Origin: Fischerella sp. PCC 9605
GTDB lineage: Bacteria > Cyanobacteriota > Cyanobacteriia > Cyanobacteriales > Nostocaceae
DNA length: 64,000 nucleotides
Direction: 5' to 3'
Assembly (NCBI RefSeq): GCF_000517105.1
Contig: NZ_KI912149.1
Location: 1,752,135-1,816,134, forward strand
Shown here: one piece after another, positions 25,653-33,986 of the stretch
How the letters are laid out: each line of letters starts with the position of its first letter
Position numbering within the stretch: position 1 is the first letter of the stretch
Made by a program: the position numbers and the translations under genes
Notes under the pieces: generated by a model
What the model saw: only the letters and a program-made list of their open reading frames with translations
Databases searched by the model: none
What the model was told of the DNA's origin: nothing

Positions 25653-26702
25653 ATGAAATTTAGCGAAATCTTAGCAAAACTCGGTGACGCCGCTGTTTCT
25701 AATAGTCTCAATGTAAATAAAGACAATAACCCAGAAATCACAAGCGTCGCAGCAGTTGATGAAGCAACAAGTGGTACTATCAGCTATATTGAGGGGTTAA
25801 AATTTGCGGCAATGGTGGGCAAAACAGGTGCCAGTGCTTTAATTTTGCCTCAAGATGAAGCATTACAGGCACAAGCGCAAGAGCGCGGTATCGCCTGGAT
25901 CGCAACCCCAGAACCAAAACTGATATTTGCGAGAACGCTCAAGTTTTTCTACCAACCCTGGCGTCCCGATCCAGAAATTCATCCTACTGCTGTAATTCAT
26001 CCCACCGTGAAAATCGGTACTGATGTTTACATTGGGCCGCATGTAGTGATTCATCAAGCAGTAGAAGTTGGCAATGGCGCATGTATTCATGCCAATGTTG
26101 TAATTTATCCTGATACTAAGATAGGCGATCGCACTACTTTACACGCTAATTGCACTATCCATGAACGTACCCTGATTGGTGCAGATTGCGAGATTCACAG
26201 TGGCGCAGTCATTGGTGCAGAAGGCTTCGGCTTTGTGCCCACTGCCACTGGTTGGTTAAAAGTGGAACAATCAGGTTACACCGTTTTAGAAGATGGTGTA
26301 GTCGTTGGCTGTAACAGCGCTATCGATCGCCCAGCCGTAGGAGAAACACGGGTAGGCCGTCATACAATTATTGACAATTTAGTACAAATTGGTCACGGTT
26401 GCCAAATTGGTGCGGGTTGTGCATTAGCAGGTCAATCTGGAATGGCAGGAGGAGTCAAAATCGGAAACCGCGTGATTTTGGCAGGACAAGTAGGTATTGC
26501 CAATCAGGTGAAGATAGGGGATGGGGCGATCGCATCTGCTAAAGCTGGAATTCACAGCGATGTTTTACCGGGAGAAATCGTCTCCGGAACCCCAGCCGTA
26601 CCCCACAAAACTTTTCTGAAAGTGTCTGCTATTTTGCCTCGTTTACCGGATATTTATCAATCTCTAAAGCAATTGCAACGCCAAATTGGACAAAAGTCAT
26701 GA
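25653..26702 (+). CDS. lpxD: UDP-3-O-acylglucosamine N-acyltransferase
   Basis: 349 residues from ATG 25653; a TTG nine codons earlier is possible, but MKFSEILAKLGDA is the family start. The N-terminal uridine-binding domain (about 1-100) is followed by a left-handed beta helix with hexapeptide repeats (about 105-310: HPTVKIGTDVYIGPHV, IGAEGFGFVP, DNLVQIGHGCQIGAGC with the expected catalytic His). A C-terminal helical tail (PRLPDIYQSLKQLQRQI) completes it. It adds the N-linked acyl chain in lipid A synthesis. AAGGAC lies upstream of the ATG. Confidence 0.93.
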   Translation: MKFSEILAKLGDAAVSNSLNVNKDNNPEITSVAAVDEATSGTISYIEGLKFAAMVGKTGASALILPQDEALQAQAQERGIAWIATPEPKLIFARTLKFFYQPWRPDPEIHPTAVIHPTVKIGTDVYIGPHVVIHQAVEVGNGACIHANVVIYPDTKIGDRTTLHANCTIHERTLIGADCEIHSGAVIGAEGFGFVPTATGWLKVEQSGYTVLEDGVVVGCNSAIDRPAVGETRVGRHTIIDNLVQIGHGCQIGAGCALAGQSGMAGGVKIGNRVILAGQVGIANQVKIGDGAIASAKAGIHSDVLPGEIVSGTPAVPHKTFLKVSAILPRLPDIYQSLKQLQRQIGQKS

Positions 26703-26705
26703 TTG

Positions 26706-26768
26706 TTATTGGTTGGTAGTTGGTAGTTGTTTGGGATTTTCCAACCAACTACCAACCAACAACCAACA
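26706..26768. repeat. inverted repeat downstream of lpxD
   Basis: TTGGTTGGTAGTTGGTAGTTG is followed after a short loop by CCAACCAACTACCAACCAAC, giving a long hairpin. It may end lpxD transcription, but no T-run follows. Confidence 0.6.
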
Positions 26769-26955
26769 ACAAATAAATGTCTAGAAACCACAACCTGGAT
26801 AAGTAGGGTTTACCTCACTACTAAAATTGCTATTTTCAGCAAATATAAAGATAAAGGCGATAGAAAAAACGCCTAAACTACTTAAGAGTGATAGACAATT
26901 TTTGAATCTACCTTCAATTCAGTTGTAATACTGTTTCCAAGGAGGTTAAAAATTT

Positions 26956-27435
26956 ATGGCACTTGTACGTTGGCAACCATTCCAAGAAATGGAAAGCATT
27001 CGTCGTCAAATGGATCGTATGTTTGACGAACTTGCTGGATTTAATCGTGAGTATACAACAACTTGGGCACCCGCAATCGAGTTGGAAAATACAAACGATC
27101 AACTGATTTTAAGGGCTGAAATTCCGGGTATTGAAGGCAAAGACTTAGACATTCAAGTAGCAAGAGAAGCTGTATCTATTGCCGGCGAAACTCGACAAGA
27201 AAGAAAAACCGAAGAACGCGGATACTTACGCTCTGAGTTCCGTTATGGTAAGTTCCAACGCACAATTCCTCTGCCTGTCCCTATCAATAATGACCAAGTC
27301 AAAGCTGATTTCAAGAATGGCGTTTTGACATTAACACTACCAAAAGTAGAAGAAGCTAAAAAGAAGGTAGTGAAAATTAATTTAGAAAATGGCAAAACGT
27401 CCCTCCCTGATTCACAGTCTGTTCAAGTTGTTTAA
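26956..27435 (+). CDS. Hsp20/alpha-crystallin family small heat-shock protein
   Basis: 159 residues. The N-terminus MALVRWQPFQEMESIRRQMDRMFDEL is typical of class A small heat-shock proteins of cyanobacteria. The alpha-crystallin domain (about 35-135) has LILRAEIPGI, GYLRSEFRYGKFQRTIPLP and the A-x-x-x-N-G-V-L motif at DFKNGVLTLTLPK. A longer polar tail (about 140-159) follows. It is an ATP-independent holdase. A near-ideal AAGGAGG ribosome site is present 7-13 bases before the ATG. No CIRCE element was seen in the 250 bases upstream. Confidence 0.93.
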   Translation: MALVRWQPFQEMESIRRQMDRMFDELAGFNREYTTTWAPAIELENTNDQLILRAEIPGIEGKDLDIQVAREAVSIAGETRQERKTEERGYLRSEFRYGKFQRTIPLPVPINNDQVKADFKNGVLTLTLPKVEEAKKKVVKINLENGKTSLPDSQSVQVV

Positions 27436-27540
27436 CTGGTTGGGGAGAAAGCCATAAAAAGTAAAAAGAGGCGTTATGTAATACGTAACTTTTTACTTTT
27501 TCCTGAGAAGGATTACTGAAAGTTAATGTAAGTATAAAGA

Positions 27541-27567
27541 GGGTGGGACTTTTCCCACCTTTTTTAG
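27541..27567 (+). terminator. rho-independent terminator after hsp20
   Basis: GGTGGGA and TCCCACC flank a four-base loop and are followed by TTTTTT. It lies about 105 bases after the hsp20 stop. A second, weaker hairpin (AAAAAGTAAAAAG with CTTTTTACTTTTT) lies between, at about 27456-27502. Confidence 0.85.
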
Positions 27568-28018
27568 TTTTTTTGTGTGTCAGAAGTTTGGTATATTTAT
27601 CTCTAATACTTTTTGGATTAGCACCTTTGATCTGGAGTTATAGCTGGGATGCATGTTAAAGGGTAAGGGGAAAGGGTAAATATCCATCCCTACCACAAGG
27701 TTAGTTGGGGTGCGTTCAAACTAACGTATTTCTTGTGATGACTATTATGGCTAGCAAGTGAACCTCTCCAGAAATGAGATATCAGCCCAGACTGGGCAAG
27801 GTTTGAGGTTTATTTTCGGAGATGTCTATTGTTGTTTGTGATTGGAACAACGAATCACCAAATACCAACCAACTACTAGCTACTGATGATTACTTTTTAC
27901 TTACTGAAGTAGTATTATATAAGTAAAAATATTGAATATTTGCTTATACAAAAAATGAATGTAAAATCTATGTCAAAATCATAGCAATATCGCGGTACAT
28001 AGGGGAAAATTCGACTTC
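27568..28018. other. intergenic region before the STAND membrane protein
   Basis: No gene is seen. It includes an A/G-rich repeat (GGGTAAGGGGAAAGGGTAAA, about 27661). Near 27921-27947 there is an imperfect inverted repeat, AAGTAAAAATATT/AATATTTGCTT, about 75 bases before the next start, which could be an operator. GGGGAAAA lies before the ATG at 28019. Confidence 0.4.
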
Positions 28019-30571
28019 ATGACTGGAGAACAATCCATGCCGCACAGCAGTCTAAAAGTAAATATACAGACGGAAACTATTGGTAAGCTGGCTGTTGGGA
28101 ATCACACGATCGAGGTTGGTGCAAGCTACGGCGCGATCGCAGAATTAGCAACCACACAAGAGCAACTCACTTTAGAAAAGCGTTCTGCACCAGTATTCAT
28201 ACGTCAACCCCCGAGCGATAGATTACTGGAGCGTGAAGTATCAATCAAAGACGCGATCGCAGCCCTAGAATCTGGACAAACAGTAGAATTTTATAGTCCC
28301 GCAGGTTTTGGCAAAACTTTTTTATTAGGTTGTTTAGAGCAAGAATTACAAGCCAATTCTGCGTTCGCTGATGGTGTCATTCGCCTATCTCCTATTCACC
28401 CGTATGTGGGCGATTTACTCGAGTCCATCTGGGAAGCTTTTTATGAAAGCAATATTCCTTATAAACCTACTGATAACCAAATTCGGCAAAAAATTCAGGA
28501 TAAACAAGTACTGATCTTACTGGATGACGGTAATAAACTCATCCAAGCTGAAGTGCAACAGTTGAGAAATGCTACAAGCAACTGTACCTTAGTGTTAGCT
28601 TCTTCAAAGCAGCGTATTCACAAACAGGCATATTCTATCGCGCTGTCTGGGCTGTCTGTCCAAGATGCTCTAGTTTTTGTAGAAGAAAAAATACAGCGCT
28701 CCCTCACTATGGAGGAATTACCTGCTGCTAGATCATTGTGTATCATTTTAAACGGGCATCCGATGCATATACAGCTAGCGATCGCCTACATGCTGGAAGA
28801 AAAGCGAACGCTAGCCCAAGTCGTCAGTCAATTGCCAACTTCCGAACCAGGTAAATATATCATCCAACAAATCATTGACTCGCTGAGGGAACCGCAAAAA
28901 AGCATTTTGGCTCTGTTAGCTTTGATAGATGGCGTAGGGTTGTCGCAGGAAGCGATCGCAGCTATTACGCAAATACCTAACACTCTTGAGATGTTAGAGA
29001 ATTTGCTTCGGCGTCATCTCATCCAACAGGAAGGCTCTCGCTATAGCATCTGCAAAACAATAGCAGAAGTTTTGCCACCAGAATGGAAGCTAAAAGAACC
29101 TCTAGAAAGTGCGATCGCTTACTTTACAAATTGGGCACAACAGCATCAAAAGCACTCAAAAACATTATTTTCAGAAGCTGACGCGATCGTGCAAATCTTA
29201 GAATTAGCAGTCAGATCTAGCCGTTGGCAGAATGTCTTGCGCTTGGTTAAATTAATGGAAAGTGCACTCGCTTTGAGCAAGCGATGGGGTTTGTGGGAAG
29301 AAGTGCTGCAAAGAGGACTGCAAGCATCTCAAGCCGAACGAGATAAAGCTTCAGAAGCTTGGGCATTGCATCAATTGGGTACTCGCGCCCTTTGTCTAGA
29401 AGAAAATAGCACTGCGCTTAAATATTTGACTAGAGCTATAGAATTACGGGAATCTTTGAATGACGAAACGGGAGTTGCTGTAACTCGCCACAATTTCAAT
29501 TTACTTTCCTCACAGGAACAGCATCATTTCCCATCTCTATCGATTTCTCAGTCTCAAAGTTTACTAAATGGCAGCGGGGAAAACCATAATTTCCAGGAAA
29601 AACAGAAAAGTCAGCAACAAGTTGAGGTGACTGTTCCTAACTCTGGAAACCAAAACACAGAGATCACTGTTACTCTTCAACCTGTTACACAGCAAACTGC
29701 TCCTCCATCAAATTTTGGCTCGACAAAAAACGGTCATCAACATCAACCTGGGATCAACCATCAAGGTTCTCTGAAGGCTGCCAAACCCCTGCCACCCTCT
29801 TCATCACCGCCACTAACTCGCATGAACATAGTGACGAAAGATCCTTTGCCTTCATCCGAGCATTATCGGCAAAACTTTTTGCTATCGCCCAAAGGAATCA
29901 TCACCACTGGAATTTTAGCTTCAGGTGGATTGCTAGCTTGGTTTAACTGGCATCGTTCCACACCCACACCTACGCAACCAGCCACAACAAAGCCTCAGAC
30001 AACTACCAAGCCATCAGTTATACCTAAGCCTACAGCAACAGCGACTGCCGAGCCATCACCCATTGCTGCACCGACACTCATACCCACTCCTAAGCTGTCA
30101 CCTTTTCCCCAAACCACACCCAAGATAGATCCGGCATTAAAACCAGATTTCCCAGAACCAACAAAAGTAAAACCTAGGCGATCAAAACAATCAAATAGTG
30201 AACCTGCTCTACCACTACCAAACTACTCGCCCAAACCTATTGATATTCCACAAACAAAACCGGCTATAGAAGCCACACCAACGCCAAGCTTTACACCAAT
30301 GCCAACTCCAGAAATCGAGCCACCATCCTCAGAAATTTCACCCGCACCAACTTTTACACCAATCACACCGATAACACCAACACCTGAACCAAAATCCTCA
30401 GAAACTGCACCAACATCAATTTTCACCCCCTCCTCACTCATTCCAGAATCGACATCAAAATCACAACCACAAGCAGATAACATACCCACCACTCCAACAG
30501 TCACGGCAACACCAACAGAACCTTCGGTAGTCACGGTTACGCCAATAGAACAACCTTTTAATCAACAATAA
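28019..30571 (+). CDS. STAND-type ATPase with C-terminal membrane anchor and proline-rich tail
   Basis: 850 residues. Residues 13-60 are a short beta-rich leader (KVNIQTETIGKLAVGNHTIEVG) seen before ATPase domains in other cyanobacterial STAND proteins. The ATPase has Walker A AGFGKT at about 95-100, Walker B VLILLDD at about 164-170, and TLVLASSKQRI as sensor. A winged-helix/helical part runs to about 350, then a TPR-like helical region (about 370-500). After a low-complexity Gln/Ser region comes one membrane segment at about 626-642 (GIITTGILASGGLLAWF). The last 205 residues are Pro/Thr-rich and would lie on the far side of the membrane. The role is unknown; a signalling or defence switch is possible. 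Met7 is an alternative start. Confidence 0.8.
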   Translation: MTGEQSMPHSSLKVNIQTETIGKLAVGNHTIEVGASYGAIAELATTQEQLTLEKRSAPVFIRQPPSDRLLEREVSIKDAIAALESGQTVEFYSPAGFGKTFLLGCLEQELQANSAFADGVIRLSPIHPYVGDLLESIWEAFYESNIPYKPTDNQIRQKIQDKQVLILLDDGNKLIQAEVQQLRNATSNCTLVLASSKQRIHKQAYSIALSGLSVQDALVFVEEKIQRSLTMEELPAARSLCIILNGHPMHIQLAIAYMLEEKRTLAQVVSQLPTSEPGKYIIQQIIDSLREPQKSILALLALIDGVGLSQEAIAAITQIPNTLEMLENLLRRHLIQQEGSRYSICKTIAEVLPPEWKLKEPLESAIAYFTNWAQQHQKHSKTLFSEADAIVQILELAVRSSRWQNVLRLVKLMESALALSKRWGLWEEVLQRGLQASQAERDKASEAWALHQLGTRALCLEENSTALKYLTRAIELRESLNDETGVAVTRHNFNLLSSQEQHHFPSLSISQSQSLLNGSGENHNFQEKQKSQQQVEVTVPNSGNQNTEITVTLQPVTQQTAPPSNFGSTKNGHQHQPGINHQGSLKAAKPLPPSSSPPLTRMNIVTKDPLPSSEHYRQNFLLSPKGIITTGILASGGLLAWFNWHRSTPTPTQPATTKPQTTTKPSVIPKPTATATAEPSPIAAPTLIPTPKLSPFPQTTPKIDPALKPDFPEPTKVKPRRSKQSNSEPALPLPNYSPKPIDIPQTKPAIEATPTPSFTPMPTPEIEPPSSEISPAPTFTPITPITPTPEPKSSETAPTSIFTPSSLIPESTSKSQPQADNIPTTPTVTATPTEPSVVTVTPIEQPFNQQ

Positions 30572-30576
30572 AGGCT

Positions 30577-30702
30577 GTTAGTAGTTAGTAGTTAGTGGTT
30601 AGTGGTTAGTGGTTAGTGGTTAGTGGTTAGTGGTTAGTGGTTAGTGGTTAGTGGTTAGTGGTTAGTGGTTAGTGGTTAGTGGTTAGTGGTTAGTGGTTAG
30701 TG
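30577..30702. repeat. 18 tandem heptamers (GTTAGTG), STRR type
   Basis: Two units of GTTAGTA, then 16 units of GTTAGTG, unbroken. An inverted counterpart (ACTAACTACTA) follows at about 30714-30738. Heptamer short tandem repeats of this type are known from heterocystous cyanobacteria. Shorter runs lie at 23608, 45027, 46430 (octamer-like GTCATTA) and 61838-61925. Confidence 0.95.
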
Positions 30703-30747
30703 GTCAAATACACCTACTAACTACTAACTACTATCTACTAACTAAAA

Positions 30748-31653
30748 TTACAGTCCTAATTTCTCTAGCACTGGCTTAGTAGAAACAATGTGCCGTCCTA
30801 AACCTAGTTCTTTGGGACTAATACCAATTGCTAGGGCAATCAACTGGGGTAGGTGCAGCACTGGCAAACCTAGCTTATGCCCAATTACCTTTTCTACCTC
30901 TGGCTGGCGAGAATCTAAGTTCAGGTGACACAGAGGACAAGGCGTTACCATACAATCAGCACCAGCTTCTAAGGCTTCTTGAATGTGCATTCCAGCCATT
31001 TTGAACGACTGGGTGGTGGCATAACTGGCAAGGGGCCAACCGCAACATTGCGTACGACCTCTGTAATAAATTGGTGTTGCTCCCACTGCTAGAAAGACAT
31101 TTTCCATCGTCTCCGGCTGGAAGGGATCATCATCAAGCATGGACTTTTTCGCCCGTAGAAGATAGCAGCCGTAAAAAGCAGCGCATTTTAGCCCAGTTAA
31201 TTTGCGACTAACCCGTCGTTGAATTTCTTCTAAACCATAATCCTTTGCGAGAGCGTAAAGGAGATGTTTAACTTCAGTGGTTCCTCGATAAGGCAAACAG
31301 CCTTCTTTTTCCAGCAAGGTATTAACCTGGCCAACATAATCGGGATTAGTTTTTTGGCATTCTTTGAGGCGTTCATCGACATGGCCGATAACACCTTGAC
31401 AAGTGCTGCAATGGGTTAGTAAAGGCAAATTTAATTCTTCTGCCAAAGAAATATTTCGGGCATTAACAGTATCTTCCAACAGTTGGGAATCTTCTTTAAA
31501 AGTGCCGGAACCGCAGCAAGCAGCTTTTTTCAGTTCAATCAGTTCAATGCCCAACGCTTTAGTGAGAGCAACTGTTGACTGATGAAGTTCCCGGCAAGCT
31601 CCTTGAGCAACACAACCAGGGTAGTAAGCGTATTTCAACGTATGAGATAGCAT
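30748..31653 (-). CDS. HdrB-like (CCG-domain) iron-sulfur subunit
   Basis: 301 residues with two cysteine-rich CCG domains. First: YPGCVAQG, then AACCGSGTF and HCSTCQG. Second: YGCYLLR, then TQCCGWPLAS and TPCPLCHLNL. This is the CoB-CoM heterodisulfide reductase subunit B / SdhE-like fold. In organisms without methanogenesis these proteins serve as electron-transfer or succinate dehydrogenase-type subunits; the partner here is not in the window. It is divergent from acpP. Cofactor: a 4Fe-4S type cluster per CCG site by family analogy. Confidence 0.88.
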   Translation of the reverse strand: MLSHTLKYAYYPGCVAQGACRELHQSTVALTKALGIELIELKKAACCGSGTFKEDSQLLEDTVNARNISLAEELNLPLLTHCSTCQGVIGHVDERLKECQKTNPDYVGQVNTLLEKEGCLPYRGTTEVKHLLYALAKDYGLEEIQRRVSRKLTGLKCAAFYGCYLLRAKKSMLDDDPFQPETMENVFLAVGATPIYYRGRTQCCGWPLASYATTQSFKMAGMHIQEALEAGADCMVTPCPLCHLNLDSRQPEVEKVIGHKLGLPVLHLPQLIALAIGISPKELGLGRHIVSTKPVLEKLGL

Positions 31654-31890
31654 AGAAATTGTTAATTAGAGGTATTAGGCCTCTAGAATAACTGTTTTAT
31701 CATCGCTTGTTGGTGTTGGTTGCAAGACTGTTGATGCTGAGGTGCATATTCTTAAAAAAATTTAGTAAGAATTGCAAAACAGAACCATTTAAAGAGTGTA
31801 TGCGATCGCGCTTTCAGATAAGATGTATATGCTCAAAACCATGTCACCCATAAAGAGCGGATTATAGCAACTGGTTGAGGAATTTCATTT

Positions 31891-32142
31891 ATGAGCCAAG
31901 CGGAAATTTTTGAAAAAGTCAAGAAAATCGTTGTTGAGCAACTGGAAGTTGAGGCTGAAAAGGTCACTCCACAAGCCAGTTTTGCCAACGACCTAAACGC
32001 TGATTCCCTGGATACTGTAGAACTGGTAATGGCTTTAGAAGAAGAGTTTGATATCGAAATTCCTGATGAAGCCGCCGAAAAGATTGCCACAGTTCAAGAT
32101 GCAGTGGATTACATCAACGACAAAGTTGCCGCATCCGCCTAA
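31891..32142 (+). CDS. acpP: acyl carrier protein
   Basis: 83 residues, acidic. The phosphopantetheine attachment Ser39 lies in [10 protein letters not shown]. It has the usual four-helix pattern and carries acyl chains as thioesters in type II fatty-acid synthesis. fabF follows after 232 bases of repeat DNA on the same strand, a conserved order. A short AGG lies before the ATG. Confidence 0.97.
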   Translation: MSQAEIFEKVKKIVVEQLEVEAEKVTPQASFANDLNADSLDTVELVMALEEEFDIEIPDEAAEKIATVQDAVDYINDKVAASA

Positions 32143-32345
32143 ATAGGGCATGGGGCAATGGGCGTGAAGCATGGGGCAATGGGCAATGGACAATGGGCAT
32201 GGGGCAATGGGCATGGGGCAATGGGCAATGGGCAAGGGGTATAGAAAAAATCCAATGCCCAATGTCCAATCCCCAATGCCCAAATTCGATGCCCAATCCC
32301 CAATTCCGAATCCCCAATCCCCAATCCCCATTGCCCTATTTTTTT
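32143..32345. repeat. GGGCAATG/CATTGCCC dispersed repeat between acpP and fabF
   Basis: Short tandem words (GGGGCAATGGGCAATGG type) run from about 32148 to 32235. Complementary CCCAATGCCC/CCAATCCCC words run to about 32340. Together they could fold into a long hairpin. Several chance frames on both strands read through it and are not genes. Confidence 0.85.
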
Positions 32346-32374
32346 CTGCATTGAGAGCCACCTGTAACTGAGTC

Positions 32375-33625
32375 ATGACAGATTTTATACGTAAACGCGT
32401 TGTTGTAACTGGTGTTGGCGCGATTACACCGATTGGTAATACACCAGCCGAGTATTGGGAAGGATTGGTGAGCGGGCGCAATGGCATTAGCGAAATCACC
32501 TTGTTTGATGCTTCTCGCCACGCTTGCCGTATTGCTGGTGAGGTGAAAAACTACGATCCGCACGATTACTTGGATCGTAAAGAAGCCAAGCGTATGGATC
32601 GGTTTTCCCAATTTGCCGTCTCGGCGGCAAAACAGGCTCTAGCGGACGCGCGGTTAGTCATTAATGACCTGAACGCAGAACAAATAGGTGTGATTATTGG
32701 TTCTGGCATTGGTGGTCTAAAGGTAATGGAAGAGCAGCAAACAGTCTACCTTAATCGTGGGCCAGACCGCTGTAGTCCCTTCATGATTCCCATGATGATT
32801 GCCAACATGGCAGCGGGGTTAACAGCAATTCACACTGGAGCAAAAGGGCCTAATTCTTGTTCTGTAACTGCCTGTGCTGCTGGCTCTAACTCTATAGGAG
32901 ACGCTTTTCGTCTGATTCAGGGCGGATACGCCCAGGCAATGATTTGCGGAGGAGCCGAAGCAGCAATTACACCCCTATCTTTTGCTGGGTTTGCCGCATG
33001 TAAAGCACTTTCCTTCCGCAATGATGACCCCGCTCATGCTAGCCGTCCTTTTGATCAAGACCGCGACGGATTTGTTATGGGTGAAGGTACAGGAATTTTA
33101 ATCTTAGAAGAACTGCAACACGCCATCAGTCGCGGTGCGAGAATTTATGCGGAAATAATCGGCTATGGCATGACCTGTGATGCTTACCATATTACTTCTC
33201 CCGTACCTGGTGGAGAAGGTGCCGCCAGGGCCATACAGTTGGCGCTCAAGGACGCGGGACTTACTCCCGAGATGGTGAACTACATCAATGCCCACGGAAC
33301 TAGCACCCCGGCCAACGATTCGACTGAAACGGCAGCAATGAAAAAAGCCTTGGGAGATCACGCCTACAAAGTAGCAATCAGTTCCACTAAATCGATGACA
33401 GGTCACTTGCTGGGCGGTTCTGGTGGCATTGAAGCAGTGGCAACAGTAATGGCGATCGCAAATGACCACCTACCACCAACGATTAACCTGGAAAATCCCG
33501 ATCCAGAGTGTGATTTAGACTACGTACCAAATGTTAGTCGCCCTGCACGTGTTGAAGTAGCACTATCCAATTCTTTTGGTTTTGGCGGTCATAACGTCAC
33601 GCTAGCCTTTAAGAAATATGTCTAG
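32375..33625 (+). CDS. fabF: beta-ketoacyl-ACP synthase II
   Basis: 416 residues of the thiolase fold. The catalytic Cys167 lies in SVTACAAGSNSIG; the two His residues lie in INAHGTSTPAND and KSMTGHLLGGSG. The glycine-rich end (NSFGFGGHNVTLAF) is intact. It condenses acyl groups with malonyl-ACP in fatty-acid elongation. It lies downstream of acpP in the same direction, but the repeat-filled gap suggests possible separate regulation. Confidence 0.97.
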   Translation: MTDFIRKRVVVTGVGAITPIGNTPAEYWEGLVSGRNGISEITLFDASRHACRIAGEVKNYDPHDYLDRKEAKRMDRFSQFAVSAAKQALADARLVINDLNAEQIGVIIGSGIGGLKVMEEQQTVYLNRGPDRCSPFMIPMMIANMAAGLTAIHTGAKGPNSCSVTACAAGSNSIGDAFRLIQGGYAQAMICGGAEAAITPLSFAGFAACKALSFRNDDPAHASRPFDQDRDGFVMGEGTGILILEELQHAISRGARIYAEIIGYGMTCDAYHITSPVPGGEGAARAIQLALKDAGLTPEMVNYINAHGTSTPANDSTETAAMKKALGDHAYKVAISSTKSMTGHLLGGSGGIEAVATVMAIANDHLPPTINLENPDPECDLDYVPNVSRPARVEVALSNSFGFGGHNVTLAFKKYV

Positions 33626-33986
33626 GGTTGAGATTGGCGATTTTGGATTTTGATATCAAACTTTCAATTGGGTAAAAGGTTAAAGGTGAAAGGGAAAAGG
33701 CTTCTTGATTCCTTTACCCTTTAACTTTTACCTTTTCCTCACTCTGTGGAGAGTGTAGTGTCTGTGACACGCTCGCTACAACGTTCCGTCCCTTTAACAA
33801 CCGATTATTTTGGCCAATCCTTCCTAGAATAAATCTAAAATCCCAGATCAAAAATCCCCAATTCTACGGCTTGTTTGTCAACAAGCACCAATGGGATGAT
33901 GAGGATACTGTCTTGGGGAAATTTGATCCCCAACAGTGGAAAGCTACTGAAAAGAGTGCTAACCCGTCGTTAAAAACAATCTTATT
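33626..33986. other. intergenic region between fabF and tkt
   Basis: It includes an inverted repeat made of A/G-rich words (GGTAAAAGGTTAAAGG, about 33671) and its complement (CCTTTAACTTTTACC, about 33718). The family recurs at 51058-51120. No gene is supported. The tkt promoter region lies at the right. Confidence 0.5.

Noticed and set aside
30223..30534. 103-residue Gly/Val-rich minus-strand frame
   Set aside because: It is antisense to the Pro/Thr tail of the STAND protein and mirrors its codons.
30577..30702. CRISPR array
   Set aside because: The units are 7 bp and contiguous, with no spacers and no cas genes.
32035..32499. Several frames between acpP and fabF on both strands
   Set aside because: They read through the GGGCAATG repeat and encode only repeats (GIGDWGLGI-like, PMPIAHCPLP-like).
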